Counted from the first letter of the stretch, positions 19,101-28,263 are shown. The stretch is 28,263 nucleotides of DNA from Glomus cerebriforme (GCA_003550305.1 QKYT01000064.1:266856-295118); one strand, 5' to 3'. Notes: generated from the sequence alone by a model not told the origin. Translations and numbers: made by a program.

Positions 19101-21629
19101 ATCGTCTTCATTTCCTTCGTCGATTCTCCATTCTAGTTATGGTTATAACTTAAATTGTTTATATAACTGTCAGTTGCGGGCTCAAAGTTCTAATATTTTA
19201 AAACAATTGAATAATAATAGACTTTTGGATCATATTTTTTTGATTAGATGTCATCAATTACAATCTAGAGAAGGATAGACTTCCTCTCCTATAGTTGAGT
19301 GGATTCTTTCTCATTATGTTAAATGTTTTAAAAAAAATTTGATAGCTTCCATTTCATCTTTATTGAAATTAAATAATCTGACTCTTTTTGTTCTGGATAT
19401 TTATAAGAAATTAAGAATACTATTAAGGGTGGTTTGCTTTCACTACATTCTGTTTTTAAGGAGGAATTTTTTAAACCTTATGTTTATACTAGAGTTTAGA
19501 ATTCCCATTTTTTATTCTTAGATCAATTACTTTCATTAGATAAAACATTTTTATTAAACTTTTATGATATGAAATGGAAGTTTAATTTGTCATTGAACAA
19601 TCTCTCTCCTTCATAGTTTAGAAAACTCAAAGAATTAGTTTTACTATCACCTGGTATTTCTCGTCGTATTCATTATAATTGGTTTCCTTCTTTGAATCTT
19701 TCTCAAGAGTCAGTTTTTGTTATGCGTTCAGCTGTTCTTGATAAGGCTAAAAATTGGGTTTCAGTGTGAATTCCTTCTCAGTCTTCGTTAATTATTGGTA
19801 AAGTAGTTAAAAAATATGCGTACAATAAATTTCTTATTGAACATTAGGTTCAAGTTCTTCCTGACAGTTCTGGCATTTCTTCTTGTGATATTTCGCCTTC
19901 CTTCTCTAAACCTATTGTGAAACCTTGTCCTGGTTGTGTTTTACACAATCCTGATAAGACTTATTCTTCTGCATACAGACGTGAACATGATATTTCAGTA
20001 TTCTGTTCTCAAGTCTTTCATTTGCAAGATTTAATTAAAATTTGTTGTACTCCTTCCAAAGTTGGTTCTGCTGTTTCGCCTATGTACGATTTGAAAGGTT
20101 CTCTTTTTAAAATCCACACGCTTATGAAATGTCAATTTTCTTCTGTGAATATTGTGACTGACGATTCTGATGGAAGTTTCCCTGTAGTTATTGATAACTC
20201 ACTACATGATCCTTTTCTTAAATTCATTTTGAATACAGATATGAGGAAGAATCTTTTATGGCACAAACGACAATTTGCTCATACTAGTTCACTTAATTTT
20301 TATACTGATGGTTCCTTAATTGGTGCTGATTCTACTGATATGAAAATGGGTATTACTTGGAAACAGGTTGATTCTTCTTTTCCATATAATTCTTTTAATG
20401 CTTCACTTGAATATTTTTCTTCTTCCTTATGTGCTGAAATTGCTGCAGTTTTAGTTGCTATTTGCATTGTCCCAGTCAATTGTATGGTTCATATATTTAT
20501 GGATAGTGAAAATGTTATTTATGAATTAGCTAGATTATCTTCTTACTCAAATAATTTTCTATTTAATTCAGAAAAATCAAAAAATTATATGTTGTGGATA
20601 GCTATTAAAACTATTATGGATGCTTTTCATCTTAGGATTATTACTCATAAAGTGAAATCTTATTCTGATGATTTACTTAATGATAAGACAAACTGGCTAG
20701 CAAAAGATGGTTGTACTCTTCCTCCTTTCGTCTTAGATTCTTTGTTCGTTGCTTCATCCATATATCTTATTTCTTGGAATAATCATGTGATTGATCAGCC
20801 TATTCGTTCCTTTATTAAATCCAATTACGATGCTCAATTATTCGATGAATTTATTAATTTACATCAAAATCAAAAAATGCTTAAGTTAACTAGGCTTAAT
20901 GTTATTAATTGACCATTATCTTGGAAATTATTAGATTTTTCTTTGGATTGCAATATTACTTCATTCGATTGTTCATGTTTTAAAGTTTTCAAAATGAAGT
21001 GCTTTACCATGAATCTTTCTGTTTTAGAAAATTTGAAAATTAGAAAACCTCATTTGTACAATAGTCCTTCTTGGACTTGTTTAACTTGCAGTCATTCTGA
21101 AACTTTTTCTCATTTATGGATATGTAGTTATTATCATTCCATTGTAGATCGCATTATTTTCTCTGCTTGTCAGGAAATATCTAAAATTTTACGTTGTAAA
21201 AAAGATATTATTCTTTCTATTGCTCAATTTTCACAATTACGCTCATTATCTTGTTGGGACTTGGTTGATTCTTCTTCTCAATTTATATTTAGTAACTTAG
21301 TGAGAGGTTTAATTCCTCAGGATTTGGTTAATTAGTTTTGAATATTTAATTGTGATTATTCTTTTATTTCTCAGATTATTTTATTAATTATACATAATAT
21401 TCAAGGTAGTTTATATAATGATATATGGTTGGTTAGGTGTGATTTACTGGTAAAAAAGAAGTTAACCTTTAATATTGATAATAAGGTTAAACGTGGTGGT
21501 AAATATTTAGTGAATCCTTTGAATTTAGTTTTTTCTTTAACTCAATTTGATAATTTTTCTCATTATTTACATGTAGCTAATTCTTGGATTTTATGGTGTG
21601 ATCATTCATGCTACTATGGTAATAATTAG
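16133..21629 (+). pseudogene. LINE ORF2: APE-type endonuclease, reverse transcriptase, RNase H
   Basis: This would be a polyprotein of about 1,830 codons for target-primed reverse transcription. Endonuclease: FTIISNNIAGLNDNIKQLQI, FICGLSETKL (catalytic Glu), LMGDFNAD and YSTDHQIV (catalytic Asp-His) at 16230-16950. RT (about 17900-18700): TRPITLLETLRKAMVKLV, NHAGLPMSSTF, motif A FFQDLSKTYDRI, motif B GIDQGKVISSLLW, motif C TYMDDTSWFS. RNase H (20290-20720): LNFYTDGSLIG, CAEIAAVLVAI and IFMDSENVI supply Asp, Glu, Asp, then NWLAKDG. Near the C-terminus CLTCSHSETFSHLWIC is a possible zinc-binding CCHC. In-frame stops start at 16541, 16820, 16859, 17081, 17099, 17255, 17456, 17771, 18005, 18326, 19276, about five more up to 19850, 20910, 21333 and 21339. 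One-base shifts lie near 18672 and 19410. The start is chosen by the ATGA overlap with ORF1. Confidence 0.92.
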
Positions 21630-21830
21630 CTGGATTTTTAAATCTTTCTTGACATATTACTTTTGATTTTTAAAGTGGGAATGCCTTTGGCCTTGTGAAT
21701 TTTATTCAGTTTCCGCAGATTCTTCAAACGGTAATGGGTCAGCCCTAATTCTGGTTCTGGGGGGTAGTGATTAGTAGTTTAACCTTTATATGTATTTTAA
21801 AAATTTATTTTTTTTATGTATAATTATTTT

Positions 21831-21871
21831 AATAAACTTATTGCACAAGATCGCATCATTAAAAAAAAAAA
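21831..21871 (+). terminator. Poly(A) signal and A-tail of the LINE
   Basis: AATAAA at 21831-21836, then GATCGCATCATT and 11 A residues, directly followed by the target duplication. Confidence 0.8.
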
Positions 21872-21885
21872 TAGAGGTAGTGCTT

Positions 21886-23041
21886 AAAAGGGCCACTCTT
21901 TCCCAAAAAATTCTGAACAAATTTTTTACGAAGCAAAAACACAACCTGAAGGCTTCGTTTACTATGATGACAGCCTTCAGGATCTTAAAAAAATGCTCCT
22001 CTTGTTATTTAACGTTTAATAAAATAGTTTAGGTTGTTTGCGTTTTATTATTTTTAAATCTACCCACAATTTTCATTTTACGACTCTTGAATAACGGCCT
22101 TTAACGATACCTCTAGAAATGCTTGGTATTCTCAGCTTGCTAGTCTTGCACAAGTTTTATCTCTTTGAAGTCAGAAAAGAGAAGTAATAGAAAGTTTTGT
22201 AGGGAAGAGACCGATTTTTCTTAACTTTGGATTCTTGTGGACGAATTGTTTGTAAAGGGTTTGGAGAGTAAAAACTTTTCTTTGGTGTGAAGTTTGATGC
22301 TTTTTCTAGTGTATTTTACTTTAGGTTTTTTGTGGTTAGATATAGTTGTTTTTCCTAATTTTATTTCTTTTTGTTTTGTTTAGTTTTTTGTTTTTATTTT
22401 TATTTCTTTGATGTAGTTTTTGGTCATTTTTTGTTAGTATTTTTTATTTTCTTTTAGGGAAATAAGAGGTACTGGAAAAAATGATCGTCTAAGGCTAGTT
22501 TGGTGTAACTTGTTATTTATTTGACCCTAAAGGAGTTGTTTGTTTATTTTAAGAGGAGTGACGTGATGATCATTAGATTTTCTGGTGATGTGTCACAGAA
22601 GGTCATATGATGCTGATCAAATATCGAAACTAATATTTTTAATAAGCTTTCTTATTGATGTATATCACAACTGAGACAATTAAGGTATCTTCTAGGGGAC
22701 ATAGAAGAATGCCTAAATGCTAATCGGAAGAATTCTGCTAGTTAGCCTCTTTTTTAAAATTAGTTTCAAGAAATAGAATATCGGCAGAAATTTTATATAT
22801 TTAGTTTATGAGCGATCTTAATGGGACAGTTATCGTGTGTTATTATGAAATAAGGGTGCCTTTGGCCTTGTGAATTTTGTTTAAACCTCACAGATTTTTC
22901 ATACGGTGACAGGTCAGTCCTTTTTCGCTAAGTAAGGGGCAGCGTTCAGTAGTTTTACTTTTATGTATTGTTTTCCTTTGGTTCGTTATATAAATTTTAA
23001 TAAACTTATTGGTGCCTGATCGCATCATTAAAAAAAAAAAA
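21886..23041 (+). mobile_element. Second retroelement sharing only the 3' tail of the LINE
   Basis: The element runs from just after the target copy at 21871-21885 to an A-tail ending at about 23041, which is followed by target copy AGAGGTTGTACTT and the resumed P sequence ATACAGGGGGTGACTATA. The last 190 bases or so (22855-23041) align with the LINE tail: GCCTTTGGCCTTGTGAATTT, GGTCAGTCC/GGTCAGCCC, AATAAACTTATT, GATCGCATCATT. The preceding 950 bases are T/G-rich and show no RT, endonuclease or tRNA-like promoter boxes. It is either a non-autonomous, SINE-like partner of the LINE or the 5'-truncated 3' UTR of a different LINE. Confidence 0.68.
21928..21981 (+). other. Two mutually exclusive hairpins near the 5' end of the second retroelement
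   Basis: ACGAAGC (21928-21934) can pair with GCTTCGT (21952-21958). CCTGAAGGC (21945-21953) can pair with GCCTTCAGG (21973-21981). The two stems share bases 21952-21953, so only one fits fully at a time, or a pseudoknot forms with a trimmed stem. This lies about 42 bases after the element's 5' end. Confidence 0.5.
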
Positions 23042-23073
23042 NAGAGGTTGTACTTATACAGGGGGTGACTATA

Positions 23074-24396
23074 CACTGGCCTACCATAAATTACCAGATT
23101 TTTTTACTATTTATAAAATTTATATGTAAAATTCAGAATTTTATGTATATATAAAAAATTTTTTTGTACTTAATAAATTGAATTTTTTTTAAAAAAAAAT
23201 TAAAATACGATATATTTAGTTTATTATGTAAAAAATTTAAACAAATACAATTAATATTTAGTATGTCTACCTTTAACCTTAATTACTGCTTTAATACGAT
23301 TAGGTAAATTTAAAATTAAGTTGTGTAATGTTTCAATGCTGATTTTTCTCCATTTCTTCTATACTATGTTAATTAATTCCTGTTTAGTTTTAGGTAAAGG
23401 TTTTCTTTTTTGAACCTGATAATCCAAATAATTCCACAAGTTCTCGATTGGATTTAAATCTGGGCTTTGTATCACCTAATCTAATATTGGAATATTATGA
23501 GTTCTCATCCACCAAATACTATAATTTGATGTATGACATGAAGCTCCGTCTTGCTAGAAAATAGAATTGGGATAATTTTCAATCCATGGTATAAAGTGGT
23601 TAGCCAAAATGTTGATATAATTATCAGAATTCATGTTTCCTTCTACCACAATCAATGATCCAACCCCATGCCAACCAAAACAACCCCAAAACATTACTGA
23701 ACCTCTACCAAACTTAACTGTAAGCTAAATGCAATTTTTATTGTAAGCTTTTCCAGGACTTCTTTAAACTTTTACTTGACCATCTGATTCAAAAAGAGCA
23801 AATCTTGACTCATCTGACCATATTACCTATTTTCATTTATCTTTCCAGTTTTATTTTTTTCTAGACCATCTCAATCGATTCTTTCATTGTTTTTTAGTTA
23901 AAAGAGGTTTTTTACGTGTAGAATAACTACCAAGACCCACATTATGAAAATATCTTCTAACTGTATTATTACCCAAATTTGTATTAAAACTGGAATTTAT
24001 TTTCTCTGTTATATCACTAAGAGGAAAAAACTGGTCAGTATGTTGCAAAACTTGTATATCATGTTGAGTAAAAATTTTTGGATGCCCAGGACGTTTCTTG
24101 AGTACTGCAGAATCTGTTTCTTTGTATCATTTGATAGTATCACTTACTGTACTGGTTGGAATACCAAGCTGAGCAGAAATAATTTTTTGTCTGGTATCAC
24201 TCAAAAAAGTACCAATAATTTGTTCACATTGAGTTACTGACAGTTTGTTTTCACACATTTAAAACTAGAAAAGAAATAAAAGAAAATATTTTTGTTATCT
24301 CTCTTATTTATATGTGCGATAGGAAGAAATCACTGATTGTGTAACTCATGATCTGATTCACGTGACAAAAATCTGGTAATTTATGATAGGCCAGTG
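23074..24396 (-). mobile_element. Tc1-like (DD34E) transposon, 1323 bp
   Basis: Terminal repeats begin CACTGGCCTACCATAAATTA (23074) and, on the other strand from 24396, CACTGGCCTATCATAAATTA. Over 30 bases there is one transition. TA at 23072-23073 and 24397-24398 is the target duplication. It is inserted in the right TIR of P copy B. The size and single-gene plan are typical of the family. Confidence 0.95.
23251..24258 (-). pseudogene. Tc1-like DD34E transposase with 10 in-frame stops and no frameshift
   Basis: ATG at 24258 to TAA at 23253-23251 is 336 codons, normal for the family. N-terminal HTH region: MCENKLSVTQCEQIIGTFLS, then QKIISAQLGIPTSTVSDTIK, and KKRPGHPKIFTQHD (GRPR-like hook). 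Catalytic core: VIWSDESRFALFES (first Asp), QDGASCHTS (second Asp), and SPDLNPIENLW (Glu), 34 residues apart. FGRGSVMFWGCFGWHGVGSL is also diagnostic. Stops follow DTIK, TKKQ, SRKK, WKDK, then one codon on, QVKV, KNCI, NSIF, PILD and INIV. Most fall where relatives carry Trp, Gln or Arg. The reading frame is otherwise continuous over the entire gene, so decay was by point mutation only. Confidence 0.93.
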
Positions 24397-24412
24397 TAGA
24401 GGGGGATGACTG

Positions 24413-24442
24413 TATATATATATATATATAATATATATATTA
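24413..24442. repeat. (TA)n tract at the right border of P copy B
   Basis: An alternating TA run with one break directly abuts the right terminus. It includes the TA target duplication; the left flank at about 9356-9364 is also TATATATA. Confidence 0.85.
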
Positions 24443-24502
24443 CAGCTTAATTGATAAGTATGACGCACAGTTATTTTTTTTTAAAATAAACCACAGCTCA
24501 TA

Positions 24503-24670
24503 TTATGTGCACGTGATACAAAAAAAGTATATAATGAGCCTTTTTTTATTTTTTTCTTTTTCAATTTTAATTTTTTTTTTAATCAATCTTGCGAAAAGTC
24601 CCTCCTCTATGGATAGATAGAGGTTATTAGTACTTACAGAGGAAGAGCCATTGCTGCTTCCTTTGCCCAT
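24503..24670 (-). CDS. Small doubtful ORF (55 codons)
   Basis: It begins MGKGSSNGSSSVSTNNLYLS, then IEEGLFARL and a Lys-rich end. A strong donor-like GTAAGTACTAATAAC lies at codon 12, so this might instead be the first exon (MGKGSSNGSSS) of a lost gene. I see no matching acceptor and exon downstream on the minus strand before the P element begins. Unrecognised. Confidence 0.22.
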   Translation of the reverse strand: MGKGSSNGSSSVSTNNLYLSIEEGLFARLIKKKIKIEKEKNKKRLIIYFFCITCT

Positions 24671-25688
24671 TCATAGTAACAAAAAAAGGACATATAAGAT
24701 ATTTTAAAAGAAAAAATTTTCTGAAACTAATCAGACAGTTTTAGCTGAATTATTTTTGAATTTGGCCAGAATTATGTTTAATATTGGCCAATATAATAAT
24801 CCNGANCNGATTTTAAAGATTTTTAATAAATTTTAATAAAATTTTAATTATAATTTATAAAAAAATTATTTTTTAATATATTTATTAAATTAAATTTAAA
24901 ATAAATAAAATTATAATTATATAATAACTATTTATTATAACTATTTATTATATTAAAAAAATATTAAGTGACGTTGATATAATGTGTTTAACAACTGTTG
25001 ATATAGAAAAATACATATATTAACTGCATGTGTTGATAAACTCCAGTATACAGGTATTTTACAACATGTTAAACAACTGATAATGTTGTTCAACATGTTT
25101 TTTGATGTATATCAACACCTCTGATGGAATTTATAGAAATAGGCTACTAGTACCAACTTCCAGAAAATATAAAAATTAATTTTAAAAAATCTTGTTTTAT
25201 AATAAGTAATAATTTGCAAAATTAAATTATATATAACTAGTTTGCTACCTGTTGCTTTGCAACAGATTTTAAATTTTACTTATAATTTTTAATTCTAGCC
25301 AGAATTATGTATATGTACATCAATTTCCTTTTTTTGAAATTTTGTATAACCTTATACTACTATTTGATACAATTTTCATAGAAAATAAAATTGCCTTTTT
25401 TGGACTTTATGTAATGTAACATGATTAGGTTACATAACTTTAAAGCATTTATTTATACTGTTAATCTAAACGTTATAGTTACATATAAAAACAATTATTA
25501 TATTATAGATTTTTTTTAAATTATATATATATTTAAATTTACTTTTTATTATAGATTTTTTTTTTGAAGACAAGCTGACTAAGTAGAGTTTTATTAAATA
25601 AAATTAAGGACTTTTTATGATCCTAGACAAATGATAATAAGAAAGCTATATAGAGATAAGTCCTCATACTATAAAAGTAGAAATGCCC
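24671..25688. other. AT-rich stretch with a hairpin, no gene seen
   Basis: It contains ambiguous bases at 24803-24808, A/T runs, a GGCCAGAATTATG motif (24770) repeated loosely at 25300, and the hairpin listed separately. No coding or RNA signal. Confidence 0.5.
25062..25100. repeat. Hairpin CAACATGTTAAACAAC ... GTTGTTCAACATGTT
   Basis: The arms at about 25062-25077 and 25085-25099 are reverse complements except for one transition, with a 7-9 base loop. The flanks also contain GTTGATATA and TATATCAAC (24965-25110), so a larger inverted structure is present, possibly a small MITE. Confidence 0.5.
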
Positions 25689-25910
25689 AATTTGTCACAC
25701 TTATACTATATAAGTCCTCAGAGTAAGGTCACGTTGCAAACCTTCTTAGATAAGAAATGCTCTAAATTAACCCCCATATCTTAGTGTCAGAAACCAAAAT
25801 AAAATCTTCAACCAGTTTTTCTGTATCTCCCTGTCAACTGAAATGCCCTTCATCCAGTTCATCTGAATCTCCTCTCAATCATAATGGGTCTTCAAACTAG
25901 TATTAATGAG
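25689..25910. repeat. Dispersed repeat, copy 2 (related to 7166-7350)
   Basis: Same ordered blocks as at 7166-7350, with an extra CCAGTT...CTGAATCTCC segment. Downstream, GCTAGTACCAA/GCTAGTATCAA...CAGAAA motifs recur near 25147, 25943 and 26051, so the zone is itself repetitive. Confidence 0.55.
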
Positions 25911-27325
25911 GTTATAGAAATCAGATGCTAGTACCAATTTTTAGAACAAAGGATACCCATGACACGAACTCTAGTCTTCAAACTAGCTAGATATGTTATA
26001 AAAGCTAAACTAACTTTTATAAAAAAATTTAAAGAAGCCAGTTGCTAGTATCAACCTTCAGAAAGAAGAACCTACCTAATTATCTATCACTAAAATATAA
26101 GGAAAAACTAAACTAATTCTATCTCTATTCCTCTACCCCACCTTTACTGATACCGGTGGTAGTTTTTCATAATAGACTAATTTCTCACGGCACTGCCAGA
26201 CATTTTCTCGAGAATCAAGTCGATTGCTTACCAAAGAGTAAATTTGTCTTTTGACCTTGACCGTTCAGCTTGTTCCTATTGAAGAATCTTTATCCTTGAT
26301 ATACCTATTGCAAAAAATAATATTCAAACAACCTGACCAAATACTTTCTAAGACCTTACATTAACGCATCCTAACGCTGTACCCATGTCTTCTACACCTT
26401 TTATACTTTTTTTTGTTTTTTTTAATACAACTAATCATGATGTCATCTTAAGGGGCAAAAATAAGGATCACCACAGTAAAATAAACAAGAAAATATATTA
26501 TAACAAGAGAATTAATCATCAATAGATGATCAGCTGTCAATCAATTTTTCAGGTACCCCCTATCTCCCACCAGAAATCCAAAAGTAATGACTAGTATTAA
26601 AAAAAATTAAACCAAGGAATAAAAAATTTTTCCCTCACCAAAGAATACAGATTTTCAACTGTTTCAGTATTTGTCTTTACAAGCCAAAAAAAACTGATGT
26701 CTTATCACCTTTTTACTAATAAAAATGAAATTATAAAATTATAAAAAAGGAATTATTCACTAAGCTTATACATCAGAAAAACCTCTCCCTGCTGCGTCAA
26801 ACCCATACGTCAACTCTGCAAAAAGCTGCTTAACTTCCAAAGAAACTTCATGCTAGACCACTCTTAGGTCCACTAAAAGCAGTCACAAGTTCAACCCATC
26901 CATCTTGTGCACATATAGGGTACCTTAGAATACCAAACAGCCCTCAGGTACGTATCAACTTAGAGAAAGACATAGGTGACTGAAAGTTATCATAAACCTG
27001 ACTTGCGAAAAAATTTGGTGTGCTGGAAACTATAGTCTAAACTTTCTAAATCTTTCTAGTTAACTTCAGCAGCGTAGAGCAACTTTTTTTAAGACTAAAA
27101 GACCATTTTCTTAGGATAAAATGGTCAAAAAGCACAAAATTTCTTCCAAAACTTCTTCAGAGAAATAGGCGTAGGGATTAGCAGGGAGAGTTGCCCCTCT
27201 TATGATTCTTTTTCTTTTTTTATTATAGGTTTATCTATATAAAAATAAAAAATGAATTAATAATTTTTTAACTATTATAATTGAATTTAAATAATTGATT
27301 ATTTTAGTATTATTATAGCAATTTA
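25911..27325. other. Less AT-rich, unrecognised stretch
   Basis: About 26100-27200 is richer in C than its surroundings and looks different in texture, but both strands are closed by stops. I see no known protein motif, tRNA or rRNA. It may be an old noncoding TE. Confidence 0.4.
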
Positions 27326-27515
27326 TTATTATCATATTTTATTAAAAATAAGCATCCAGCAAAAATAAGCACTCTTTTAAACTTTTTAATTTTTTTTAAG
27401 AAAAAGTTATATATGTTACTAACAAAAATAATATCAAAAATAAGCACTACCCCAAACTTTTTGCACAAAATTCTACAAAAAAGAGATGCTTATTTTTAAT
27501 AAAATATAATAATTC
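27326..27515. mobile_element. Short MITE with about 29-bp inverted ends
   Basis: TATTTTATTAAAAATAAGCATC, in the left end at about 27327-27356, is mirrored at 27484-27513 (GATGCTTATTTTTAATAAAA...). Inside are repeated AAAAATAAGCA motifs (27343, 27361, 27434). TA-rich flanks hide any TA target duplication. Confidence 0.65.
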
Positions 27516-28263
27516 CTATATATTTTATATCATATAATTTATTTTTTTTTTTTAAGATAAGTTAATACATTCTATAAATTATGTATACATCCTCTAAGTA
27601 GAAAAATGTAACTTGTCACGTAAGATTATTGGTTTGTAAAGGTGAAAATTGTAGGCAAATTACCCTTAGCGTGGGCGGTCCTTACACTCTACCTCTAATC
27701 TTCTGACATATCATATAATTTATTAAATTTATATCATATTTATTACTATTATATAATAAATTAAATAAATTATTAACCTATTTTTAATTATTAAATTATT
27801 TAAACTATTAAAAAGATTATTAATATCATATTATTATTTCTTCTTATTATTTCTTTTTATAATTATTATTATATATTGCAGGTTATAATACTTCAGATAT
27901 TTTACAAATTTTAAAAGATTAACCTTATATTACCAAGTTTATAACTCAAAATAATATGTATTTAATATTATAATTAAAAATAAAAGAACATAAATTTTCA
28001 AATGCAATTACTATTTAAATATAGTTAACTTAACTTAAACTTAATATTATTTTGATAAAGGGAAAATTTATTCCTCACTCCGGGTGAGATCAATATTCCT
28101 CATCCCGTCATATGATTATATAATGATATATAATGTTAATGATTGCATTTTAAATTTTTTCCAAAACGCGTCTTTAATATTATTACAAAAAAATTCATAA
28201 CTCCATAACCATTTGAACTAGCCTCATGAAAATTAATATGCAATTATTTCCATACCTGCTGAA
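27516..28263. other. AT-rich stretch to the window end
   Basis: Apart from a short GC-richer patch at 27640-27710 (TTAGCGTGGGCGGTCC) and one at 28075-28110, I see only A/T-rich DNA. Neither patch folds into a recognisable tRNA or 5S rRNA. Confidence 0.45.

Larger units (their letters stand above)
13270..21871 (+). mobile_element. Full-length LINE (EEP, RT, RNase H), inactivated
   Basis: A non-LTR retrotransposon of about 8.6 kb including a 1.1-kb insertion. It has a 5' UTR of about 100 bp, ORF1 (13369-16136, interrupted), ORF2 (16133-21629), and a 3' UTR with GCCTTTGGCCTTGTGAATTT near 21690, AATAAA at 21831 and GATCGCATCATT before the A-tail (21861-21871). It is flanked by target duplications TAGAGGTTGTGCTT (ending 13269) and TAGAGGTAGTGCTT (21872-21885), with one difference. 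ORF2 has APE-like endonuclease, RT and RNase H domains, as in I/Tad-type LINEs. Many stops and at least four frameshifts make it dead. Confidence 0.9.
9365..24412 (+). mobile_element. P element copy B: Tigger/pogo-like element, split by nested insertions
   Basis: The left terminus CAGTCATCCCCCTCTATA at 9365 is preceded by TA (9363-9364). The right terminus is the inverse, TAGAGGGGGATGACTG at 24397-24412, followed by TA (24413-24414). Removing the Tc1-like element (23074-24396 plus one TA) joins GGTGACTATA to GAGGGGGATGACTG. That extends the right TIR to CAGTCATCCCCCTCTATAGT, against CAGTCATCCCCCTCTATAAT at the left: one transition in the first 20. Right-half sequence at 12853-13253 matches copy A. 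Without inserts the element is well under 1 kb and has no gene of its own. It sits in a TA-rich tract, as expected for a TA-targeting element. Confidence 0.75.

Noticed and set aside
9925..24258. Alternative genetic code (stops read as Trp or Gln)
   Set aside because: All three stop codons appear at such sites, frameshifts are also present in the LINE, and the intact host gene uses TAA as stop and TGG for Trp.
27640..27710. GC-richer patch considered as tRNA or 5S rRNA
   Set aside because: No cloverleaf, A/B boxes or 5S signature could be drawn.
28060..28110. CTCAC-TCCGG-GTGAG mini-hairpin
   Set aside because: A five-base stem is expected by chance in a window of this size.

Overview
The window is very AT-rich eukaryotic DNA. 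It holds one clear intron-containing host gene and a large amount of transposable-element (TE) sequence. The low gene density, GT-AG introns, CENP-B/pogo-type transposase, EEP-RT-RNase H LINE and Tc1 element suggest a fungus. Arbuscular mycorrhizal fungi (Glomeromycotina, Rhizophagus-like) are my best guess; this rests on overall character and recall of similar transposases, not on a search.

Layout. 1-2463: a copy of a pogo/Tigger-like non-autonomous element (called P here), broken by two insertions. One is a 523-bp foldback element (122-644, 3-bp target duplication GAA). The other is a Mutator-like element (798-2116) that carries a tandem array of about 111-bp units. 2466-4588: AT-rich DNA with a weak coding-like remnant. 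4589-6037 (minus strand): an intact two-exon gene for a 433-residue membrane J-domain protein (DnaJ domain fused to a TMEM185-like domain). 6038-7790: MITE-like inverted-repeat elements and a dispersed repeat. 7790-9290: a second tandem array of about 120-bp units from the same repeat family.

9365-24412: by my reading this 15-kb block is one P element with several generations of insertions inside it. It has TIR CAGTCATCCCCCTCTATA at 9365 and its inverse at 24397-24412, with TA on both sides. Inside are: an inner pogo element with a decayed DD35D transposase (9495-12567) and a third, degenerate tandem array; a full-length but dead LINE (13270-21870, ORF1 plus EEP-RT-RNase H ORF2); a reverse-oriented processed retrocopy in LINE ORF1 (14589-15686, open 246-codon frame, AATAAA signal, poly-A, 16-17 bp target duplication); a second retroelement sharing only the LINE 3' tail (21886-23040); and a Tc1-like DD34E element (23074-24396) that splits the right TIR of P. 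The P copy at the window start is an unoccupied paralogue of the LINE and Tc1 insertion sites, so the order of events can be read directly.

24413-28263: a (TA)n tract, a small doubtful ORF, dispersed repeats, a hairpin and a MITE; no convincing gene.

The most notable points are: repeated insertion of different retroelements at the same 14-16 bp target inside a DNA transposon; a shared 3' tail between otherwise unrelated retroelements; a retrocopy with an open frame inside a dead LINE; one tandem-repeat family at three places; and a heavy load of transition-type stop codons in every transposase/RT frame but not in the host gene or the retrocopy.
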